Assembly: GCA_012934845.2 (NCBI GenBank)
Contig: WNNJ02000977.1
Span: forward strand, 1 to 64,000
Direction: 5' to 3'
DNA from: Pomphorhynchus laevis
Lineage: Eukaryota; Acanthocephala; Palaeacanthocephala; Echinorhynchida; Pomphorhynchidae
DNA length: 64,000 nt
The notes beneath the pieces are model-generated. The model saw nothing but the letters and a program-made list of their open reading frames with translations, searched no databases and was not told the origin of the DNA. Below, piece after piece: positions 53,166 through 64,000 of this stretch (positions within the stretch are counted from its first letter, which is position 1; each line of letters begins with the position of its first letter). Position numbers and translations under genes: made by a program.

Positions 53166-53221
53166 AAAATAAAAAGAATAAAAAGAATAAGAGTCGTTTT
53201 GTCCCTCCCTCATCAGATAAA

Positions 53222-53938
53222 CTACTGAAAATCCCACCGTTGTCTTGAGAAGGAAGGGTCATCATCCAGTAGGGCGCAAAAACTTGAAGCAGTAGACGAC
53301 AAAACGGTCGCACTCTGAAGCGAATTCCAAGATCGTACGACTCGTTTGGCAAAGCAGGAAACTGCATGCATGTACCTTTGTGTTTTCAGCATCAGGGGGT
53401 GTCCGCGAAGAGAAGGTTGACCTCTCAGTTGCAGTAGATGTGACAGTGGATGATCTTTAGTATGCAGAATTTTCCAAACAAGAGAGAGATCTCGCTTGTC
53501 ACGGATATATCGCAGACAAGGCATATTTAATATCTGGAGGCGTTTCGCATAGCCATAAATATGCAGCCCTGAGACTAATTTAGTTGTTGATCTGAACACT
53601 TTCTCTAATGCACGACGCTCATAAGTAGTTTCGGGATAACAAGCTGGCGATGCGTATAAGATATGGCTCAAGAAAAACGCATTTGCTAAGGTATGGTAAC
53701 ATAACGGATCTATGCCTATCAGAGCTCGACGAGTATGTCCTATTAAGCGTTTTGTGATGCAACACACGTAGTCTGAATGCTTTCGAGTGGATAAGTCAGC
53801 ACAAACCCAAACTCCCAAATCTTTATATGAGTTGGTTCTTTCGATACTAATTGAACCAAACTGGTACTCACCTCCAAGATGATCACATGATCTTCGTGAT
53901 ATACGCATACATGTACATTTAGCGGAATTGATCCTCAA
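53222..53938 (-). CDS. CR1 reverse transcriptase, C-terminal part
   Basis: The 238-codon frame starts in the RT thumb (MRINSAKCTCMRISRR, ERTNSYKDLGVWV). It ends with the CR1 connection (RKHSDYVCC, LRGHPLMLKTQR, VVRSWNSLQSATV). It overlaps the upstream frame by four bases and is shifted relative to it, so one indel near 53937 breaks the protein. The last residues precede the T-rich 3' tail. Confidence 0.8.
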   Translation of the reverse strand: MRINSAKCTCMRISRRSCDHLGGEYQFGSISIERTNSYKDLGVWVCADLSTRKHSDYVCCITKRLIGHTRRALIGIDPLCYHTLANAFFLSHILYASPACYPETTYERRALEKVFRSTTKLVSGLHIYGYAKRLQILNMPCLRYIRDKRDLSLVWKILHTKDHPLSHLLQLRGQPSLRGHPLMLKTQRYMHAVSCFAKRVVRSWNSLQSATVLSSTASSFCALLDDDPSFSRQRWDFQ

Positions 53939-54777
53939 GTGATTTCGTATAGACCAATTGGATATAACGTCGACGTCGCTTTGTAAATGCTGTGTTTGTC
54001 AAGATCGGAAATAATAGGTCGCCAAACTTTAAGATCATCTGCATATAATAAACTGAATGAACTAATATTTGGTATCAAATCGTTGATATAAAGACTGAAT
54101 AAGATGGGACCCAATACACTTCCCTGTGGAACACCTAACAACACTGGAAATGGACTCGACAGCGACTCATTTACTCGTACGACACTTTGTCGGTTGGAAA
54201 GGAATACACGAATCCAGTTTATGATCCTCTTATCAAGATGAATGTGCTCCAACTTCTCAATAAGACGCGTGTGATTAACTGAGTCGAACGCTTTTGAGAA
54301 ATCAAAGAAAATGACATCAACTGGTATGCCTTGATCATAATAGTGATACCAATTTTCACGTGCATGTACAAGATTAGTAGTCGTGGAATAACCTTTTCGG
54401 AAGCCATGCTGTGCTGGGTTCAAAATTTGAAATCTATTTAGAAATTCTATTATTCGTCGCTTAATCAATCTTTCTAGCACACGACAACACACGCAAGTGA
54501 GACTAATAGGCCTATAATTGTCAATGGACGAACTATCCCCTTTCTTATAAATAGGACAGATGATGGAATTCTGCCAATCAGAAGGAACAACGCCAAAAGC
54601 AACAGACGCAGAGAAAATATTGTAAAGCGGATGACATATTATGTCAGCGATGTTGCGCAGATATACTGGCGGTAAGCCATCTGGACCCGCACCTGCTTTG
54701 CATTTAAGTTTCCGAAGCTCTTGGAGAACATCATCACATCGGAAGAGGTCGCTGGTGTCATCTCCACCAGCGACCAA
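53935..54777 (-). CDS. CR1 reverse transcriptase, N-terminal and catalytic part
   Basis: The 280-codon frame contains GAGPDGLPPVYLRNIAD, PIYKKGDSSSIDNYRPIS, QHGFRKGYSTTTNLV, motif A VIFFDFSKAFDSVNH, motif [20 protein letters not shown] and motif C LLYADDLKVW, in order, with all catalytic residues. The final 20 residues are out of frame. The endonuclease is missing (5' truncation), so the start Met is internal. Confidence 0.8.
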   Translation of the reverse strand: MVAGGDDTSDLFRCDDVLQELRKLKCKAGAGPDGLPPVYLRNIADIICHPLYNIFSASVAFGVVPSDWQNSIICPIYKKGDSSSIDNYRPISLTCVCCRVLERLIKRRIIEFLNRFQILNPAQHGFRKGYSTTTNLVHARENWYHYYDQGIPVDVIFFDFSKAFDSVNHTRLIEKLEHIHLDKRIINWIRVFLSNRQSVVRVNESLSSPFPVLLGVPQGSVLGPILFSLYINDLIPNISSFSLLYADDLKVWRPIISDLDKHSIYKATSTLYPIGLYEIT

Positions 54778-54796
54778 TAATGATATTGAATTTCCA

Positions 54797-54885
54797 CGAA
54801 ATCATTTAAATAATTAAATTGATAAAGTTTAAACTAGGTTACTACAAAATACAATTAAATAGAAAATAGTAAATATATAAAACAA
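54797..54885 (+). mobile_element. Naiad RT scrap
   Basis: The segment containing AAACTAGGTTACTA and GAAAATAGTAAA matches RT codons around FKLGYYKNN..QKIVKYI of the Naiad copy at 515-605. It is about 90 bp, decayed, next to the 5' end of a LINE. Confidence 0.6.
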
Positions 54886-55987
54886 AAACTTAACAGTATA
54901 AATACACATTGCAGATTAATTCAATCAGATGCAGATCGGCTCGCTGCCCTCGACGATCAGTTCCAATAGCAAATTACCAGCATCAACACACATTGATGTA
55001 AATGGGGGACGTACGAAAACAGTTACGAAAGACAACAACTATCATCAACTGCAAGTACAGTGCTCGACAACGACTGTAACGTCTGGACAACAATCGCCTG
55101 TGACAACAGTAAGTCTAAAGAAGCAAGTCCACTTGATATGTGGATTTTGTGCAAACAAATTAATCCGCAATCTCTCCCATATGCACATATCAACATCCAA
55201 CACGTCAATTAAACTACCCCCGGTGTGTCCAATGTTCTTTCTCCACCCACTGATCCTGTCACCATCTACACATACAATCCCATGTCATCTTCACTTCCCG
55301 ACACCCCCGTCCCGTCCCTTCCGGTCTCGATTCTCAATAACCAATATCCATCAATCAAAACCACCTCAACCAACCTCCATGATCATTTTACTCATGACAT
55401 TTCCTCGCATCGCTTGCCACCCCCTATATTATCGTTATCCTTTGTCTCATGCCGTCAAACCTACTCCCTCCATATCCTAAACTGCCAGCTCTCCTATCGT
55501 AATCTCACCCACTCACTTCACTTGTTCTCATTTACGGAAACGCTTTCCTTCTCGGGATCGTTGCGTCATCGTCACTAATATCACTCTTTCAAACTCCTTA
55601 TATCAACACGAACGTCTCGACCACGATGTTTCGGCCTGCAGATCCATTCTCTCAGCGCTTGTTCCTGCAGATGAACTATATTTTTTCAACTACATATCTC
55701 TTGTCGCATTCATACGCCTAAACAAATCTTCTTTATCTAATCCTTCTCAGCCCCCTCTCCTGAAAATAGTTTACGAGTTGTTCACATCCGCCCCGAAATT
55801 CGGTGGCGCTCCATCTCCCCTTTGTGTATTGTCCGCGAAACCCTTTCACCACCACACACAGTTCACGCCTCGGCCTCCAAAACACTAGATCTATTCTCCA
55901 TAAATTCGATGTTATCCTCAACCTATTCACCAAGTAATCCATCGATCTCTTCAGCCTCACCGAATCCTGGCACACAGATTCCGACAA

Positions 55988-56027
55988 CCTCTCAATTTGC
56001 CGTTTGCAGAAACGGCGAATTGAGAGG
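55988..56027. repeat. 18-bp palindrome, one mismatch, inside LINE A
   Basis: CCTCTCAATTTGCCGTTT (55988-56005) pairs with 56010-56027 over 17 of 18 bases, spacer GCAG. Only the left arm matches the family sequence. The right arm is an inverted copy at a deletion joint. Confidence 0.9.
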
Positions 56028-56199
56028 TAATAAATCCGCTGATAATATAATCCGGTAATATAATTAGAGGTACTAAATCCGGATTCTAGTAAAATCAGCT
56101 GACCCCTTAGCTCATCCACTTCTAAATTCTCTAAATATTCGCCCGTCACCCGGGTCTCTACGCAAAATCACTTTCCCTTTCAATCCTTGTTCTATTGAA

Positions 56200-57168
56200 T
56201 TGCTCACTTGTCGTTCTTCTATCCACCTTCTTCCCGTTTCGTCTGATGAAGTTTCTTCGGTTCTGCTGTCATTACCTAATAAAACCTCTCCTTCTGACCC
56301 AATTCCAACTCACTTACTTAAAAATATCTGCTCCTTTATCTTACCCTTCCAAACCAAATTGTTCAACTCGTCCATCCGTAGCCGTACATTTCCTTCCATC
56401 TGGAAATGCGCCACTTATCGTCCTCTCATCAAAAAGCAATCTCTCGACACCCCACTACCAGCTTCGTACCGTCCAATCTCACTTTACCCAACCCTCTCTA
56501 AACTCCTTGAGCGTCTCGTTCTCAAGCAAGTTAATACATATCTCTTTTCCTCTAACTTATTTCCTACATTCCAAGCCGCTTTTCCCTCTAATCACTCTAC
56601 CGAAATTGTCTGTCTTAAAGTTTATAATGACTTACTCATCTCGCGCGATCATAAATTATGTAGTGTCATAGTTTCTCTTGATCTATCGTCTGCTTTTGAC
56701 ATTGTCGATCACTCGATTCTTCTCCATCGCCTTCGTCATGATTATGGATTCTCTTTACCCACTGTATCATGGTTTTCTTCATATCTATCAAACCGTACAT
56801 TTCGCGTCTATTCTAACTCTTCTCTCTCCCATCCTTCGTCCATTCCGTCCGGTGTTCCACAAGGCTCAGTATTAGGCCATATGCTTTTCTCTCTTCTTCT
56901 CGGTGATTTGTCTTCGATTTCTCATACATTTCACTTCTCTGTTATGCAATATGCTGATGACATTATCATCTATGCTCATGCACCTGTTTATCCTATTCAC
57001 GATCTTAGTGTTTCTGCTTCCGACTGTCTTGTCGCAATTTCCAATCATCTTTCTTCCCTTCGCCTTTCTCTGAATCCTGATAAATACAAAATTATGTATC
57101 CTACCTCGACGCCTCGGCTTAGAACCTCTCTCCGTATCATTAAATTCTACAATTCTTTCTATCGTTAA
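56200..57168 (+). CDS. LINE reverse transcriptase (family B), interrupted
   Basis: The 322-codon frame runs from the RT N-terminus (EVSSVLLSLPNKTSPSDPI) through motif A (LDLSSAFD), motif B ([10 protein letters not shown], a Pro-to-His change) and motif C (YADDIIIY). It then shifts near 57100 at a small deletion. Later frames (57250-57537, 57477-57776) hold the C-terminus. From about 56220 on, the DNA is close to identical with 47240 onward. The first residues MLTCRSS come from the older LINE. Confidence 0.75.
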   Translation: MLTCRSSIHLLPVSSDEVSSVLLSLPNKTSPSDPIPTHLLKNICSFILPFQTKLFNSSIRSRTFPSIWKCATYRPLIKKQSLDTPLPASYRPISLYPTLSKLLERLVLKQVNTYLFSSNLFPTFQAAFPSNHSTEIVCLKVYNDLLISRDHKLCSVIVSLDLSSAFDIVDHSILLHRLRHDYGFSLPTVSWFSSYLSNRTFRVYSNSSLSHPSSIPSGVPQGSVLGHMLFSLLLGDLSSISHTFHFSVMQYADDIIIYAHAPVYPIHDLSVSASDCLVAISNHLSSLRLSLNPDKYKIMYPTSTPRLRTSLRIIKFYNSFYR

Positions 57169-57850
57169 TAATCTCGTTTTCCTAGGCTTCATTGCGACTA
57201 CCGACTTTCACTTAAACCTTTCGTTAGAGATAAAGTACGCTCATCTAACTTGATACTCCGCAACCTCCGTCAAGATCGTAGATTGATCGATTTCCCTTCT
57301 TGTATGACTCTCATATCTTCTCTCCTTTTTTCTAGACTCGATTATTGTCTTAGTCTATTTTCCAACTCAACTAGATCCACTCTTCTTCCCCTACAACGCA
57401 TCGTCAACGCAGCGTCCGAATTCTCCTCCGTCTTCGTCGTTTTGATCATACATCCTACCATCTTGCTTCTCTCGATTTGCCTACAATTTATTGTCGTGTT
57501 CAAATTCGTCTTCTTCTCGTTGCTTTCCGCCTTGTAACTTTTCATACCCCTTCATTTCTCAACCTTCCTTTTCTTGATAATTCTCGTCCTGTTTACTGTT
57601 CCTTGCGTTCCTGTAATTCCCTGCTTTTTTATGTCCCAAACTACTCTATCTCCTTTGGACTCGGCTCCTTCCTGGTGGCTGCTCCTCTATCGTGGAATCA
57701 TCTGCCTATTCATACACACCAATCAACTTCCCTGCAGTGCTTTAATCGCCAAATCCGATCCCACTATAACAATTAATCTGCTTGACTTTTTCATTTTTTG
57801 TTAGTGGACTTGTAAGCATGCAGCTTGTACGCATTTGCCACTTTAAAAAA
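56218..57850 (+). mobile_element. Family B LINE, 5'-truncated, nested in family A
   Basis: It starts abruptly at the RT N-terminus and ends with a slightly altered 3' hairpin (57816-57832) and TTGCCACTTTAAA. The 20-bp palindrome ATTGGCAAATATTTGCCAAT follows near 57850. No clear target-site duplication is visible, so the mechanism or later loss remains open. Confidence 0.75.
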
Positions 57851-59279
57851 ATTGGCAAATATTTGCCAATTTTGGAGAAAATTGGCCAATATTGGAGAAA
57901 TATTGACCTCCCCACATCCGCTCCGCCTTACTTAAATCGTCTCTATCTTCACACACAATAACATCATCCTCTCCTCACGATCTTGACATTCGTTTCGACT
58001 CTGAACTTCCATCCACTCTCGATATTCTCTTGCCCTTCGAGCTTCACCCTCACCGTCGCTTGCAACGTGCCCCATGGTTTAACATCCAGTGCCTACTCTT
58101 AAAGCGTCGACTTCGTCATGCTTTTCGAGTCTATCTCCGCTTTCGTGACAGTGATATCCGCTCGCTCACTCCGCCTCTCCGTTATACCTATCTCGCTCTT
58201 CGCCGGTCTCATCTACACTCTCAATCCAGATCAAAGTATATCTCTCTTCATCAAATATGCACCCTCCTTTCCAATCCGCTTTTCTTCCTTCTCTGTAGAA
58301 TGGTTTGCCTCATATCCATCAGACCGTTCTTTTAGCGTCTGTTCAAATTCATCCTCCTCCTATTCCATCCTTATTTTCTGCGGGGTCCAGCAACGTTCAG
58401 TCCTAGGTCGACTACTTTAATCTCTTCTGCTTGATAACCTCTCTTCGTTTATCAAACCTTACTCCTTTAACTTAATGCAATACACCGATGACATCCTCAT
58501 CTATAATCATGCACCCGACCATCGCATACACGATATCACCATTTTGCTTCCAAATGTCTTTTTTCTATCTACAAAGTTATCTCCCATTTTCATCTCATTC
58601 TAAATCTTGACAAGTCCAAAATAATGTGGATCGTCCCCCTCAATCTAACATATATCTTCCCCTTGTATCTTTTGCATCATCAATCATCTTCATAGCCCAT
58701 AATCTTAAGTTCCTAAGGCTTCCATCTCGATGATCACCTTTCCTTTAACCATTCATCCGTGACAAGGTTGGCTCGTCTAACTTAATTCTCAGTGAAATCA
58801 GCCGTATCTGTCCCCTTATCGACTTCCGATCTTATGTATCTTCTCTTTCATCAATTCTCGTCCCTAAAATCGATTACTGCCTCAGCCTTTTGGACAATTC
58901 TCCAAAATCCGTCATCCTACCCTAACAACGCATAATCAACTCAGCCGTATTGGTGCTCCTACGTCTCCTTCGCTTTTACCACACATTCACATATTTTTCC
59001 CAATTCTCCTGGCCCACCATCCACATTCGCATACAACTCAGCCTTCTTTTCGTCACTTTTCGTCTTATCGATGTTGGATCCCCATCGTTCATCAACATCC
59101 CTTTCTTAGACGACAATCATCCCATCTCTCTATCACTGCGTTCCCGTCATTCCATCTTACTCCACGTTCATAATTACTCTAACAACTACCGTCTCCGACA
59201 TATATAGTCTCCACTATATATTTATAATATATAGTTGATCATAATTAATAATCATAATTTTATAATTATAGATTATCAT

Positions 59280-59995
59280 ACTCAATCAACGTCGATCCTC
59301 TTCCGGCGTTTTAAACTCCTCTCCTCATCATCTACTTGTCGCATCTTTCCTAATTGATCCTAGTCTGAAATCACTAAGCTTTCACTTCTCGTAAAGAAAA
59401 ACGTCTACGTGAAATTAAAAAAATCTCTCCTTACAATAAGAAATGGATATGGAAATTTTCGTGTTGTTCACAATCGCCCGAAAATTCGATGGCGACCAGT
59501 TTCTCCTTCTCGCCTTTTTCTCTAACCAATTCGGATTATCGCTTGTATCGCATTAGTCTGCTTAACATCCGTTAAATCCAAAATAAAACTGACCTTATTC
59601 TCAACACATTTGCCCAACAATTGCTTGACTTTGTTGTATAACTGAATATTGGGATACCAGTTGTGGTGATCTCGCTATCCGTCGTCTGCGTTCAGAACGA
59701 GTATCTGTCGTTAAGTCTGCCCGCGCTCTTCTGATAATGCGTTATCAACAGCCATATCGAATTGCGGTGGGAGTGTCGCCTTTCCTCGCACTCCTTCGTC
59801 TCTCATAAAAATTAATTGTTCTTTCGCACACGAATCTTTCGAATTACTTATCTGTAGATCGACTCATCCTTTTCCACTTGAACTCGCTATCACATATCAT
59901 CTTGGATCGTCTCATCCTTCGTCAAAGTTATTCAATGAACTAGCTGACCTTCTTTCTTAATGATAACTTTCCACACTCCAACTGTTTTTACTAGT
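59280..59995 (+). mobile_element. Family A-like LINE, ORF1-endonuclease piece
   Basis: A decayed segment whose sequence around 59340-59560 (including AAATTCGATGGCG) matches family A near 4500-4700. No open frame remains. Confidence 0.5.
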
Positions 59996-59999
59996 GTAA

Positions 60000-62150
60000 T
60001 GATAAACCAAATAAGGCTTTATTCAACAATCTAGAATATAGTTATACAATATGATTACATGTTAGATTATCACAGTCTTCCCCGATTATATAATCGTCTA
60101 GGTACTTCGGAGTTCTTCTATCCCTAGGACTACGCCGTAATTCTTGAAGTCTATTATGTTCGACTTGTTGATTCTCTTCACTCCGATAGTTACCGATTCC
60201 AACTTGTGTAATATTATCAGCTCCATTCAATGATTGTCGTGATACGATTGTCGAGTCGGTTTTTGAATGCATGCCGTCTCCTTCTGATGTCCGATCAATC
60301 AGTAGCATATCGTTATCTATGTTAGAATTTGTAATAGGGTACCTGGTCAGTCTTCTTACGGACACATTCATCTCTTTCCCGCAAGGTTTCCGAATAGTAG
60401 CGTAGTTACCATTTGATTGTAAGATTTCAGCCTGCGAAAACAACGGATTTGATTTAGACATTGGATTCTGATTTAAAAGCACGTTTTCACCTGTTCCCAA
60501 CCATCTCGGAACGATACATTTGTTACAAGAATTCCTTGGGAAAGAAAATAGTCGTTGATGTGGAGTCTCCCCTATCGCGGTACACAGTAAGCTGCGCAAA
60601 GATGACAAAACCAATGGCAGAACAAATTCCCATTCCGCCAGTGTTTTCCTGTGAGTTTTGAGGGCGAGTTGGGTTGTCTTCCAGATTATTCCAACGAATC
60701 GTTCGGCCTGTCCGTTACCACGTGGGTTGTAGCACGAACTGCGGGTGCAGCTAATACCGCGAGAATTTAGATACGTTCGGAATTCGTTGGATTGAAAACA
60801 TGTTGCTTGGTCACTGTGAACGTTGGCTGGGTAACCAAAAACACTGAAGATTTGATTCAGGCAATTGATGACTGATATAGAAGATGTATCCTTACACGGT
60901 ATGGCGAACGGAAAGCGAGAATATTCGTCAACGACACAAAGGAGATATTTGTTTTCTGTAGTTGATGTCAATGGGCCTTTAAAGTCAATGCTTAGCCGTT
61001 CAAATGGATGCGTAGCCTTGATGACATGTGCTGTTTCTGGTCTAGCGTATCGAGGCTTCAATTCGGCGCAAATTTGACACGAAGAGACAACGTCCGCAAC
61101 GTCACTTTTGTCAAAAGGTAACTCATGCGAACGAACGTAGTGAAGTAATCGACTGACACCCGGATGACACAATGAATTATGCAAGATCTTAAGATCATTA
61201 ACTGTTTTGCAAGACGAACATGTTATCCTAGACATTGCGTCAGCAGCTTTATTTGATTGTCCGGGCCGGTATTCAATGCCAAAATTGTAAGGTGCAAGTT
61301 CAATTCTCCATCGAGCGATTTTGTCACTTTTTATGCGATTCGACAGTTTTTGATCAAACATAAATGACACTGACCTCTGATCGGTTTTGACAATGAAATA
61401 GCGTCCTAGCAGGAAATGCTTCCAATATTTAAGAGCTTCCACAATCGCGTAAGCCTCCTTTTCCACACTCGACTGTCGCAACGCTGTTTTAGGCAAGGAT
61501 CGTGAATAGAAGGCGACGGGGCAGTTGTTTTGACTGAGCACCGCGCCGATAGATGAATATGAGGCGTCAGTTTCAACAGTCAAGGAAAGATCCGGATTGT
61601 AAGCACATAAAAATGAATTCGAGATTTCCGACTTTATTTCTTCTATCTGTCGGATGACAGCACGATCGAGGGGAAAATCTTTCGATTCTACCAGTGGGCG
61701 TATCTTTGCCGAGAAAGAAGGGATCCACCTCGAATAGTAAGCGAGCATACCGAGGAGTCTCTGTAGTGAAGTGTGATTTTCCGGAATCGGGTAAGTAAGA
61801 AATGGCTTAATTCTTTCAGTGTCAGGTTTGATGCAACCATGTCGAATATGGTAGCCCAAAAAATTGAGTTGTGTCTTGCCCAAACGCGACTTTTCCGGAG
61901 AGAATTTGATGTTGAGCTGATTAGCGATGGTCGTTAGACGATCTAGTCTTTTGTCGTGTTCATCAGTGCTATTTCCACACACGATGATGTCATCTAAGTA
62001 AGCAAATACTCCTTCAAGTTGATAGTGTTCGATGAGGTTATTCATGATTCGTTGGAAAGCAGTGATTTCAACATTCGCTTGGACCGCCCTTCCGATTCAG
62101 AATCAATCAAACGTGTAAACATTATTTCTAACTATAATCTCCATTTACTT
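60000..62150 (-). mobile_element. Ty3/gypsy-like LTR-retrotransposon fossil, pol region only
   Basis: This minus-strand fossil carries, in order, the end of a reverse transcriptase, an RNase H and an integrase, the Ty3/gypsy domain order. Only the downstream part of pol is present. Gag, protease and flanking LTRs are not recognisable, so the element is incomplete and broken. The long open stretch suggests a fairly recent age compared with the decayed LINEs around it. It is bounded by family A LINE debris on the left and a family B LINE end on the right. Confidence 0.85.
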
Positions 62151-62565
62151 CGAACTGCTACCACTTAATAATACTATAATTTATTTAACGTGGAAAATGC
62201 GTACAAAATGCACGCTTACATGACCACTAACAAACAAAAAAAGAACATCAAAGGTCACAGGTAATTAGTTAATTGTTGAAATGGAATTGGATTTGGCGTT
62301 TGAAGTACGGCATAGATGTTGATTGGTGGATATGAATTGGCAGTTGATTCCACAAGAGATAAGCAGCCACAACGAAGGAGCGGAAGCCAAAAGAGGTGGA
62401 GTAGATTGGGACATGTAAAAGAAGGGAATTACGGGAACGCAGAGCACAATACACAGTACGAGAATTGTCGAGAAAAGGAAGGTTGAGAAATGAAGGGGTA
62501 TGAGAAGTTATAAGGCGAAAAGCAATGATAAGAAGACGAATTTGAACACGACAATAAATGGTAGG

Positions 62566-63168
62566 CTAATCGAGAGAAACAAGATAGTGGGATGTATGAT
62601 CAAAACGACGAAGACGGAGGAGAACTCGGACGGCAGCGTTGATGATGCGTTGTAAAGGAAGAAGAGTGGATTTAGGTGAGTTGGAAAATAGACTAAGACA
62701 GTAATCAAGTCTTGAGAAAAGAAGAGAAGATATGAGAGTCATACAAGAAGGGAAATCGATCAATCTACGAACTTGACGGAGATTGCGGAGTATCAAGGTA
62801 GATGAGCGTACTTTATCACTAACGAAAGGTTTAAGTGAAAGTCGGTTGTCGAAATGAAAGCCTAGGAAAACGAGATTATCAACGATAGAAAGAATTGTAG
62901 AATTTAGTGATACGGAAGGAGGTTCTACGCCGAAGCTTCGAGGTAGGATCCACATAATTTTAGATTTATCAGGATTCAGAGAAAGGCGAAGGGAAGAAAG
63001 ATGATTGGAAATTGAGACAAGACAGTCGGAAGCAGAAACACTAAGATCGTGAATACGATAAACAGGTGCATGAGCATAGATGATAATGTCATCAGCATAT
63101 TGCATAACAGAGAAGTGAAATGTATGAGAAATCGAAGACAAATCACCGAGAAGAAGAGAGAAAAGCAT
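62566..63168 (-). CDS. LINE RT, motif C to C-terminal region (family B)
   Basis: The 200-codon frame holds MQYADDIIIYAHAP, SLNPDKSKIMWILPRS and LLRLRRFDHTSHY. It is the continuation of the frame at 63691-63143 after a frameshift at the LGP/PYA point of motif B. The C-terminal end is in another frame (62454-62269). Confidence 0.75.
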   Translation of the reverse strand: MLFSLLLGDLSSISHTFHFSVMQYADDIIIYAHAPVYRIHDLSVSASDCLVSISNHLSSLRLSLNPDKSKIMWILPRSFGVEPPSVSLNSTILSIVDNLVFLGFHFDNRLSLKPFVSDKVRSSTLILRNLRQVRRLIDFPSCMTLISSLLFSRLDYCLSLFSNSPKSTLLPLQRIINAAVRVLLRLRRFDHTSHYLVSLD

Positions 63169-63691
63169 ATGGGCCTAATACGGAGCCTTGTGGAACACCG
63201 GACGGAATGGACGAAGGATGGGAGAGAGAAGAGTTAGAATAGACGCGAAATGTACGGTTTGATAGATATGAAGAAAACCATGATACAGTGGGTAAAGAGA
63301 ATCCATAATCATGACGAAGGCGATGGAGAAGAATCGAGTGATCGACAATGTCAAAAGCAGACGATAGATCAAGAGAAACTATGACACTACATAATTTATG
63401 ATCGCGCGAGATGAGTAAGTCATTATAAACTTTAAGACAGACAATTTCAGTAGAGTGATTAGAGCGAAAAGCGGCTTGGAAGGGAGGAAATAAGTTAGAG
63501 GAAAAGAGATATGTATTAACTTGCTTGAGAACGAGACGCTCAAGGAGTTTAGAGAGGGTTGGGAGAAGTGAGATTGGACGGTACGAAGATGGTAGTGAGG
63601 AGTCGAGAGATTGCTTTTTGATGAGAGGACGAACAGTGGCGCATTTCCAGATGGAAGGAAATGTACGGCTACGGATGGACGAGTTGAACAA
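63143..63691 (-). CDS. LINE RT, N-terminal half (family B)
   Basis: The 182-codon frame carries [47 protein letters not shown] (motif A) and [10 protein letters not shown] (motif B). It shifts right after motif B at about 63165. Residues such as CATVRPL and AAFRSNHSTE look closer to the ancestral family sequence than those in the copy at 47369-48799. Confidence 0.75.
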   Translation of the reverse strand: MFNSSIRSRTFPSIWKCATVRPLIKKQSLDSSLPSSYRPISLLPTLSKLLERLVLKQVNTYLFSSNLFPPFQAAFRSNHSTEIVCLKVYNDLLISRDHKLCSVIVSLDLSSAFDIVDHSILLHRLRHDYGFSLPTVSWFSSYLSNRTFRVYSNSSLSHPSSIPSGVPQGSVLGPYAFLSSSR

Positions 63692-64000
63692 TGTGGTTAG
63701 AAAGGGTGAGATAGAGGAGCAGATATTTTTAAGTAAGTGAGTTGAATTGGGTCAGAAGGAGAGGTTTTATTAGGTAATGACAGCAGAACCGAAGAAACTT
63801 CATCAGACGAAACGGGAAGAAGGTGGAAAAGTTCTAAGATGGAAGTATTTAAAGATAAGAGTGGGTACAAGGGGCTATGGGTAGTAGGGAAAGTAAATTA
63901 GATAGCTTAGTTTGTAGATAAGAAGAGCAATTCATCAGGATTTATATTACAAGAAGTAGATGATCGTGAAAGAATTGAGTTTAAGATTTTCCAATGAGAT

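Larger units (their letters stand above)
53166..54780 (-). mobile_element. CR1-clade LINE, 5'-truncated
   Basis: The RT begins at about GDDTSDLF..DDVLQEL (54777) and continues to 53222. The 3' tail is a short repeat of TATTCTTTT units (about 53195-53175), typical of CR1. The frame is split once near 53937. It belongs to the same clade as the LINE at 41640-44735 but a different family. Confidence 0.85.
54905..59206 (+). mobile_element. Old family A LINE interrupted by a family B LINE
   Basis: The left part, 54905-56217, matches the minus-strand family A copy at 4130-5500 (ORF1 region and endonuclease start). The right part, 57870-59206, matches its 3740-2100 region (RT), with about 400 bp missing at the joint. 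Between them sits a 5'-truncated family B copy. Family A is heavily mutated. An internal palindrome at 55988-56027 marks another rearrangement. Confidence 0.7.
62175..64000 (-). mobile_element. Family B LINE, running off the window
   Basis: On the minus strand the copy ends at 62175 with the 3' hairpin GCGTGC..GTACGC (62215-62199; one G-U pair) and extends to the right edge with RT and pre-RT sequence. It has one or two frameshifts (near 63150 and 62570) and a diverged C-terminus. Confidence 0.85.

Noticed and set aside
62100-62175. LTR of the gypsy-like fossil
   Set aside because: No matching repeat is seen at the other side, and the sequence leads directly into a LINE 3' end.

Overview
The window is AT-rich, intron-bearing animal DNA, most likely from an invertebrate. 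The evidence is two split host genes with standard GT-AG introns (some only about 45-60 bp) and a dense retroelement load: Penelope-like elements including the Naiad type, CR1 and L2/CR1-like LINEs, elements with a restriction-like endonuclease, one Ty3/gypsy-like fossil and a tRNA-derived SINE. The phylum cannot be fixed from the sequence.

Host genes. Both recognised genes lie on the minus strand. GTF2H1 (TFIIH subunit p62) runs from 24718 down to 14890. RPA1 (replication protein A large subunit) runs from 39148 down to 28477. The RPA1 exons I place add up to a clean 604-codon frame. GTF2H1 is traceable from the N-terminal PH domain to the stop, with one small exon apparently not found. Their introns are full of old retroelements. 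A 372-codon membrane-protein-like frame (8713-7595), a terminal-exon-like piece (8949-8872) and a 50-codon basic frame (11345-11193) may belong to further host genes that I cannot name.

Layout. 1-14.9 kb: Naiad tails, a decayed LINE (2.0-5.5 kb), a remnant with an RPDG endonuclease motif (6.1-7.3 kb), possible host exons and scrambled LINE pieces. 14.9-24.7 kb: GTF2H1. 24.7-28.4 kb: small CR1 and Penelope remnants and local duplications. 28.5-39.1 kb: RPA1 with Penelope copies and several hammerhead-like motifs in its introns. 39.2-64 kb: almost solid retroelements, including a near-intact CR1, a Naiad split by a LINE with a 12-bp target-site duplication, an open 828-codon RT-endonuclease frame, nested LINEs and a gypsy-like pol fragment.

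Most notable. (1) The Naiad 3' region carries a conserved H-type pseudoknot with covarying base pairs. Naiads are described as lacking hammerhead ribozymes, so this is a candidate unrecognised functional RNA. (2) Hammerhead-like motifs sit at the 3' ends of the other Penelope copies, including one pair inside a 173-bp palindrome. (3) Short, near-perfect palindromes recur at retroelement junctions, which suggests snap-back synthesis by reverse transcriptase. (4) The LINE families end in a covarying 3' hairpin.
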